DNA of 64,000 nucleotides from Poteriospumella lacustris. Lineage: Eukaryota > Sar > Chrysophyceae > Chromulinales > Dinobryaceae. Of the stretch, positions 59,601-64,000 are shown piece by piece. Position 1 is the stretch's first letter. The number at the start of each line of letters is the position of its first letter. The stretch lies in contig SMOI01000148.1 in NCBI GenBank assembly GCA_008000375.1, forward strand, positions 5,025-69,024. The letters run 5' to 3'. The position numbers were made by a program, and so were the translations under genes. Under the pieces are notes generated by a model that was given only the letters and a program-made list of their open reading frames with translations, was not told the origin of the DNA and did not search any database.

Positions 59601-61856
59601 AACGAGAACCTCGACGCGCGTAGCCATCCTCCGCCACCGCCGAGCGCTGGCGGTGGTAGCGCTGGCGGTGGTAGCGCTGGCGGTGGGAGCGGTGGGAGTG
59701 GGCGACGGTCGTTGGTCGGTGGCGCCCTCTCGGCGATGGTCAATGCCGCCGCGGGGGCCTCCACGTCCACCACCGCTGCCGCTGCCGCTGTCGCTGCTGC
59801 AGACGCTGCGGCTGCGGTGGACGAGGACGCAGAGCCTCAACCCGCCGAGATCCGCTTCTTCGACGAGCATATCCAAGCGAAACGCAACCGCAGCAAACTG
59901 ACGCTGCTCAAGACGTCGACGCCGTTCCTCTCCGACACCTCCGGCTACTTCACCGAATGGTACACCGTGCCCCCGCCATCGACACTGGGCCTGGCCACCG
60001 ACCCGCAGATGGCGAGTTACGCGTATCCGTGTTTTCCCTCGCGACTGGCGCTGTCGGGACCGGACAGTCGCGGGTATCCCGTGCGCAAACCGCGTGTCCT
60101 GGTCGAGAAACCGGAAGTAAAACGGTGGCAAGACGACAGCCAAGCGGTGGCGTTCTTGAAACAAACGTTGATTGCGCTGCAGCAGTCGCAACAACGACAG
60201 CAACAATCGGCGGCTGCCGTCGCTGCCGCTACTACCACTGCCACTGCCACTGCCGATGGCTCGGTAGACGCGTCGTCGTCGTCCGCCGTCAACAGTGACC
60301 CGATCGCGTTCTTCCGCCAACGCCGCCAGCAGTACCTTCGCACTGTCCAGGGCATCGTGCGTTTGCAAGCCCAAGTGCGTATGCGACCGTTGTACCGTGT
60401 TTTCCATCGCAAACACCGGGCCGTCCACGTGTTGATTCGTTTTTACCGGGCGAAACGGATCTGGCGGTGGCTGTGGAAGCGACAAGTGGCGCAGGCGGTG
60501 TGCCTCGTCCAGGCGCACGTCCGACGGTGGGTGTACCACCGTCGGTACCAGCAACAACGCGCGTTGCTTTTGTGGTTACAGGCGCAATGGCGTCAACGGT
60601 GTCAACGGCAGCGTTATCAACGGTGGCGTGGGCAATTGATAGGCGGCCAGGCGGTCTGGCGGGGTTATCAGACGCGGCAACAGCAGCGCGCGTGGGTGCG
60701 ACACGAGATCGCTGCGTATCGGGCGCAGATCGTCTATTTGTGGATGTTGGAGCATACCTCGCTGCGGTACCGTGCCGTGTTTTGGACCGCGGTCCATAGC
60801 CATGGTCTCCTCGGGGACCACAGTCGTAGCGACAGCGTCAGCGGTAGCGGTAGCGGCAGCGGTAGCAGTAGAGGCGCTGGCGGTGGCAGTGGCAACTTTG
60901 GAAGTGATCGGACCTCGACCGCGAGCCGTTTCATGACGCCCACCGCCACCAGCACCCAGGCGTCCAAGGTCTCCACGGCGGCCACCAGTGCCGCTGCGGC
61001 GAATAGAACCCTGATGCTACGGCAACGGGCGGTGCGTGGGTATGTAGCGATGGCGGTCTATCGAGAGGAGTTGAGTCGGTTGTACGCCTCGTTGCACTGC
61101 GCCGAGGTCGTTTCGTCGTTCCCGTCCGCGACCGCGAAGAATGGACTGCCCCCCAGCGTCTTTGACGCACAGTTCCAGGCCGTCCAACAGCGGTTTGCGC
61201 CCCTGACCGACTTGCAACAGTTGATGGCCACACGCCCAACGCCTGCGGCTGCCACCGCCACGGCCACGGCCACCGCTGCGACGACGGCGGCGGCGATTGA
61301 AGAAGAAGTGACGTTCTACCGTCGCTTGATGACCGAAACCGTCGCGATCACTCGCCGCTATTACTGCCAGCCCTCCTCACGTTGGGCCATCAAGTTCGAA
61401 GGGCTCATCGCGCAGGAAGCGGCCGACCGGCAGCGTCTCTACCACTGGCTCAAGGACCACGATACCGACTTGGACCTGTCGTCGTTGTTTGCGCTCTTGC
61501 ACATTGGCCAACGCCATCGTCGCAAGCGGAAGCTGACGCAGTACGTCTGGCTCTCGGTGGGGCGTACCGAAGACGTCGATGTCTCCGCGCAGATTGTGCT
61601 GAGCGTGTGGCCTGCGACCACCACCGCGACGACCACCACCACCGCTGGGAGTGTGGCGACGACGACGGCGGGCAGCGGCGGTGCTGCGACCACCACCGCC
61701 ACAGGAGCAGCGATCAACGCGGACAGTTGGCTGGTGGAGAAGCTGGCAGAGCGACGTCGTCGTCACTGCGTCGAGACAGTGCACGCCTGTTTGGTGTCGC
61801 TACAGCGCGCACAACAACAACAACAGCAGCATATGCATCGTCGTGTAGACGGATAG
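56679..61856 (+). CDS. ArfGAP-like zinc finger / DENN / IQ-motif protein, 1725 aa
   Basis: A single exon; Met1 (56679) or Met13 may start it. Residues 51-78 form an ArfGAP-type finger (C51-A-D-C54 ... G-V-W-I-C75-A-A-C78) with 20 residues between cysteine pairs instead of 16. Lys83 stands where ArfGAPs have the catalytic Arg, so GAP activity is doubtful. A tripartite DENN module follows: uDENN with L-V-D-Y-F-L-I-L-G (about 246) and F-S-F-T-Y-V-L-T; cDENN with V-D-F-S-Y-R-P-L-F-A-A-L (about 500) through P-F-V-W-Q-G-C-Y-V-P-M-L-P; and dDENN-like helices near residue 840 (R-E-A-F-L-R-F-W). DENN modules are Rab GDP/GTP exchange factors. Long Gly/Ser/Ala inserts interrupt dDENN. IQ-like helices at about 1220-1360 (L-V-Q-A-H-V-R-R-W; A-V-W-R-G-Y-Q-T-R) should bind calmodulin or light chains. 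The role is probably vesicle traffic, perhaps Ca2+-tuned. Confidence 0.87.
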   Translation: MESSSSSRDPGSMKDDTVASLTATPLSSSTNAAATGYEVARLLKSPENRLCADCSAPLFGVTNTFASLEFGVWICAACAEMHKEELSALASSSPWVMPKPAHSPWTVEELRRMQYPLSQHRRPHPLSVSANGTAVAPGPTASTASTAGITAGNVTINKVLERYIPAKVWQKITPTSGTGLRRTWIRAKYYSHYFAIPHYDLEQDVRFLANPELSLSGGHSTHSVSSVMSSLLRDDRKQRIDAQKVLPTRLVDYFLILGPTKINPTLTLMKHSQQHHHRQASSSSSATSSSSSSASTPPSSSPTPLTWADVQFTVDGLDCYPGKDFHSDTPIPELIGPMVFPHGVTLSTVEKQPFSFTYVLTDINRIKLYGASLIVYELVDPQQLQRWLQQCIDHKATTNATVDQRAHWQRLYHAAGQQPVLYLPKALTLLSHYPFHTLFQTYLARLYHISLSTAPLPLERYILNFVQEVPLPPPGRVEVICSLPGCILSLSRPPPNQLPMVDFSYRPLFAALSVDHILAIFTCLALEHPVCLCASNVALLTPIQEALLSFLFPFVWQGCYVPMLPSHLLELLDAPVPLLVGMHDEYLRHTPPSMRPSEVLFVHVDTDTLTYGERDDVDFNATGASDEVDASDGGGADSYGGLLGRRGIPALPKAAMAKLRAKLVEHGGHLYRQCDVLLKQAGNPYPHQEQYMPLDAQVFQEQALLLSRPQTWLPALEHAGGGGGNGNGGGSGGGSGGGGGNGGGGGAALKNAQLGIKADASGGSSSSGGSGGASTASGAALPYRHPAACTVVAWTSSSSSTAGAVASSSATAKVVTNLLDAQNNVPHAGDRFDAREIREAFLRFWVATLGDYHEFFALTRDDGSVIWPPSAANGGSSRDGGGGNGKGSGGGGLFRRDRRVTTTTLLFSGSGKGAASSSTNSGGSGGGWRVGMDGIDGDASSGGGYVFMTQCYADHLQNRFLATMIRGQMFSIFRNENLDARSHPPPPPSAGGGSAGGGSAGGGSGGSGRRSLVGGALSAMVNAAAGASTSTTAAAAAVAAADAAAAVDEDAEPQPAEIRFFDEHIQAKRNRSKLTLLKTSTPFLSDTSGYFTEWYTVPPPSTLGLATDPQMASYAYPCFPSRLALSGPDSRGYPVRKPRVLVEKPEVKRWQDDSQAVAFLKQTLIALQQSQQRQQQSAAAVAAATTTATATADGSVDASSSSAVNSDPIAFFRQRRQQYLRTVQGIVRLQAQVRMRPLYRVFHRKHRAVHVLIRFYRAKRIWRWLWKRQVAQAVCLVQAHVRRWVYHRRYQQQRALLLWLQAQWRQRCQRQRYQRWRGQLIGGQAVWRGYQTRQQQRAWVRHEIAAYRAQIVYLWMLEHTSLRYRAVFWTAVHSHGLLGDHSRSDSVSGSGSGSGSSRGAGGGSGNFGSDRTSTASRFMTPTATSTQASKVSTAATSAAAANRTLMLRQRAVRGYVAMAVYREELSRLYASLHCAEVVSSFPSATAKNGLPPSVFDAQFQAVQQRFAPLTDLQQLMATRPTPAAATATATATAATTAAAIEEEVTFYRRLMTETVAITRRYYCQPSSRWAIKFEGLIAQEAADRQRLYHWLKDHDTDLDLSSLFALLHIGQRHRRKRKLTQYVWLSVGRTEDVDVSAQIVLSVWPATTTATTTTTAGSVATTTAGSGGAATTTATGAAINADSWLVEKLAERRRRHCVETVHACLVSLQRAQQQQQQHMHRRVDG

Positions 61857-62359
61857 TGAGTAGTTAGAGTTGTGTGTGTGTGTGTAAGACGAGTGAGTCG
61901 CCTGTAAGAGAGCGTCATCAAGTGTCGTGCCTAGCGCGTTTCGTTGTCGAGGTCCATCCAACCGACGCGGTGAAGGTGGGAAAGAGGTGTGGGTTGTGAC
62001 GTTGAACAGAACAGAACAGAATAGAACAATAAGCACAAGAGTGAGAGGGTCGGTTGGGTGTCGTTTTTCTGGGTATATCTGGACAGACAACCCTCAACTC
62101 TGTGACAGTGTCTGGGTTACTCTGGGGGATGTGCAGTCACATGATGATGGTGGTCTCTCCTGCTGCTGCTGCCCGACCCATGTGGCAGGTGTGACTCCTT
62201 TTCACTTCCTTTCGACTCCCTTTTGACTTTCTTTTGACTCCCTTTTGACTCACTTTCGACTCACTTTCGACTCCCTTTTGACTCCCTTTTGACCACCTTT
62301 TCACTTCCTTTTCACTGGTTTACTTCAATCCTTCCTTTTCACTGGTTTTGTTTGCTGCT
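61857..62359. other. Intergenic region
   Basis: It holds a GT microsatellite (61871-61885), an aacag repeat (62003-62024) and the tandem repeat at 62205-62345. No gene was seen. Confidence 0.4.
62205..62345. repeat. 11-bp tandem repeat (ctcccttttga family)
   Basis: About a dozen imperfect units of the form cTcccttttGA/cactttcga recur with an 11-bp period. Confidence 0.8.
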
Positions 62360-62680
62360 TTACAATCCAATCCATGGTCTATGCAAGCAATGCCAGTTTG
62401 CATCCAATGCGAGGCACACACGACAATCAGAAGTCTTCTCTTCTTGAGTGGTAAATTCTTCATCGTTCACAGACAGTGCAGTTTTGGTGGCGCTCAAGTG
62501 GTCTTTCGCAATAACAGTTGAGGCCACGTCAGCGCCACCAACACTGCTCTGTGAGCTGTGAAGAGTTTCCTCATGAGTGTCGGGATTCAGATTGGCCGGA
62601 TCATAACCGGCTTTGCTTGGGTACTCATCAGTCTCGACAAGTAGGCCAGTATTGATCCCATCCGCCTCTTTCCCTGTCAC
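62360..62680 (-). CDS. Possible exon of unknown acidic protein
   Basis: About 106 codons are open on the minus strand, with balanced, acidic composition and no low complexity. There is no ATG at the upstream end, where an AG acceptor (GTGACAG) is present instead, so this could be a downstream exon. The C-terminus has D-C-R-V-C and W-H-C-L-H. It lies downstream of the Crinkler-like remnant on the same strand and may belong to the same broken gene. No family was recognised. Confidence 0.3.
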   Translation of the reverse strand: MTGKEADGINTGLLVETDEYPSKAGYDPANLNPDTHEETLHSSQSSVGGADVASTVIAKDHLSATKTALSVNDEEFTTQEEKTSDCRVCLALDANWHCLHRPWIGL

Positions 62681-62949
62681 TTACACGTTCTGACGAAATA
62701 CACATATTTCTTAATTGCGACTGCTGTGGCTGCCCCAGCAGGTATGGATTTGCTTTTCTCGTTTCATATATCTGATAGATGTATTCTAGGTAGGTTGTTG
62801 TGGGAAGTAGGATCTGTACTGTTTGTCGTGTCGTTGTTGCAACGCTGTGCCTGATTCACCCCATGGGTTTGCTTCGGAACGTGGGCGTTGGATTCGTTTC
62901 TTTGGGAGAACAACACTTTCGAAAGTCTGATAGTATCTAACACTCATCA

Positions 62950-63126
62950 TTATCGGTTCAGCTTCGGAAGACTCGTCTTGCCACTTCCACGACAGCCCGA
63001 CAGGTAGACGCTGGGAGTTTCGCCTGGCTCATCGGTTACGTAGCTGGCGATTTCGGTTTTTATTGTGTCTACAACTCGTGATGGTCGGTGCAGCACATAC
63101 TGCCCGACGCGATTGGAAGGGGACAT
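62950..63126 (-). pseudogene. Crinkler/RHS-type NTPase fragment
   Basis: Minus-strand frame of 58 codons from ATG 63126. An R-V-V-D-T-I-K-T-E-I helix leads into V-Y-L-S-G-C-R-G-S-G-K-T-S-L, a clear Walker A loop of the Crinkler-like type, then stops six codons later (P-K-L-N-R). The rest of the NTPase, including Walker B, is missing. An AG acceptor lies just upstream (near 63147), so more N-terminal sequence may have been spliced in. It is best read as a truncated remnant. Confidence 0.5.
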
Positions 63127-63297
63127 TTCCAGAGCCGATATCACCTGTTGTAGGTACAATCGAAGCTGTAATCGCCAGCTTCGTGACCCATGACCACGAA
63201 CGACGTCGTCTGGGTCCAACCACCGACGCGGGAAGGGGGACGGCGTTGAACAGAACAGTACAAAAGCGCAGGGTTTCTTTGTGTTGTGACTTTACGA

Positions 63298-63376
63298 CTG
63301 ATGGATGGTCTCGAGTCTCGGGTCTCGGGTCTCGGGTCGGGGTAGGGGCTGGTAGGTGGGTAGGTAGGTAGTTAGG
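63298..63376. repeat. G-rich short repeats (tctcggg, taggtaggt)
   Basis: Three to four tctcggg units are followed by ggggtaggggctggtaggt and taggtaggtagttaggt units. The strand is G-rich enough for possible G-quadruplexes, although most runs have only 2-4 G. Confidence 0.6.
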
Positions 63377-63414
63377 TACACCATATGTACTGTACTGTTT
63401 AGGTATGCAGTGCA

Positions 63415-63475
63415 TATGGTGCGCCACTCCTTAACTCAACCGGACTTGAGTTGAGTTAAGGAGTGGCGCACCATA
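63415..63475. repeat. Perfect 26-bp inverted repeat with 9-nt spacer
   Basis: The arm 63415-63440 begins TATGGTGCGCCACTCC and is exactly reverse-complementary to 63450-63475. A second, nested pair (CACCATATG at about 63379-63387 with CATATGGTG at about 63413-63421) overlaps the left arm. This could be a hairpin RNA, a foldback transposon relic or a cruciform-forming site. Confidence 0.9.
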
Positions 63476-63754
63476 CCTACATAGTCGTAGTACGCACAGA
63501 CTAACCGTAGGTAAACCGCCTTATTAGCGCCTTCGTGAACGAAGCTCACTCAGAACCCGTTTCGATTTCCGCTATCGTCGTCGTCATCACGATCATCATC
63601 ATCGCCTTTTCCCAGCAGCAAAAACCAAATGGTCTGAGAGCCTCCATTGGAAGATCCATTGACGACTAGTTTCGTTGAACTCAGCCATTCCCCGACAAAG
63701 CAAACATCGCTTGTCAAGGAACGCCAACGCGAGGAAACAGCAAAAAGAAAAGAG

Positions 63755-64000
63755 ATGAATCCGCTGCCGTCCGCGGATTCAGTGACTTGGGACAGTTCGG
63801 TTAACGACTCTCTGGCTGTCCATGACTGTGCGATTGCGGCCACTCAGGGAGACGGACCATTTCCTATCAGAAAGGTGGTAGATCTATGTTTATTCCGCGT
63901 GGTGACCGAACGATGTGGAGGCCGAGTGCTACCGCTGGGGATTCGACAATTGATCAAGGCCTATGCCTTCGTGTCATTCACCAATGCGACTTTACAAGAC
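63755..64000 (+). CDS. DUF285-type protein, N-terminal head only (runs off window)
   Basis: The frame from ATG 63755 is open to the last base (82 codons). Residues about 41-75 read V-V-D-L-C-L-F-R-V-V-T-E-R-C-G-G-R-V-L-P and R-Q-L-I-K-A-Y-A-F-V. They match the head of the DUF285 protein at 48311-49303 at most positions. The DUF285 repeats themselves should lie just beyond the window. The first 40 residues are unrelated between the two proteins. Confidence 0.8.
   Translation, partial: MNPLPSADSVTWDSSVNDSLAVHDCAIAATQGDGPFPIRKVVDLCLFRVVTERCGGRVLPLGIRQLIKAYAFVSFTNATLQD

Noticed and set aside
63550-63843. A 97-codon minus-strand frame at the right end
   Set aside because: It overlaps the start of the DUF285-head gene, which is supported by similarity to 48311-49303.

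Overview
The window is nuclear DNA of a microbial eukaryote. Genes lie on both strands, and most are single-exon or carry a few short GT-AG introns (about 55-130 nt, one of 338 nt) with donors such as GTAAGT or GTACGT. Intergenic DNA is rich in pyrimidine tracts, G/C homopolymers and simple repeats. Several features point to a photosynthetic stramenopile (heterokont alga): Pro-Thr-Ser-Gln stalk repeats of the PTxQPSxQP kind behind secreted RCC1 repeats, a cyanobacterial/plastid DUF3326 protein whose N-terminus looks like a signal peptide plus an F-containing plastid presequence, a complete eEF3, DUF285 (BspA-like) repeat proteins and Crinkler/RHS-type NTPases. The lineage is inferred; no rRNA or organelle marker is present to prove it.

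Layout. 1-4.0 kb: 3' part of a secreted RCC1-repeat gene (minus), then two divergent orphan genes. 4.1-6.7 kb: orphan polytopic membrane protein. 8.0-11.2 kb: three identical tRNA-Thr(AGU) genes, with a spliced, signal-peptide-bearing Crinkler-like NTPase gene between copies 1 and 2. 11.9-13.9 kb: SAP-motif protein and secreted Cys-containing orphan. 15.3-19.0 kb: five-exon ATG1/ULK-like autophagy kinase. 20.2-21.5 kb: second kinase. 24.2-27.3 kb: eEF3. 30.1-31.4 kb: two-exon ERK-type MAP kinase. 33.4-35.2 kb: four-exon DUF3326 gene. 35.8-38.0 kb: DUF2867 protein and two-exon globin. 39.6-48.1 kb: a 1.4-kb duplication carrying identical SDR dehydrogenases on both sides of a giant LRR membrane protein. 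48.3-49.3 kb: DUF285 protein. 49.7-52.5 kb: TPR protein. 52.7-54.8 kb: two-exon Wss1-like WLM protease. 55.1-56.1 kb: SAP-like protein. 56.7-61.9 kb: ArfGAP-like/DENN/IQ protein. 62.3-64 kb: Crinkler-like remnant, a perfect 26-bp hairpin, and the 5' end of a second DUF285 gene running off the window.

The genes do not form an operon-like pathway. Recurring themes are signalling kinases, membrane and vesicle traffic (ATG1, DENN/ArfGAP), and secreted or surface repeat proteins (RCC1, LRR, DUF285). The most unusual pieces are the signal-peptide Crinkler-like NTPase in the tRNA-Thr cluster, the ArfGAP-like/DENN fusion, the putatively myristoylated globin, the SDR duplication around the LRR gene, and the inverted-repeat structures at 32.6-33.0 and 63.4 kb. 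All exon structures were derived by hand from splice signals and reading-frame continuity.
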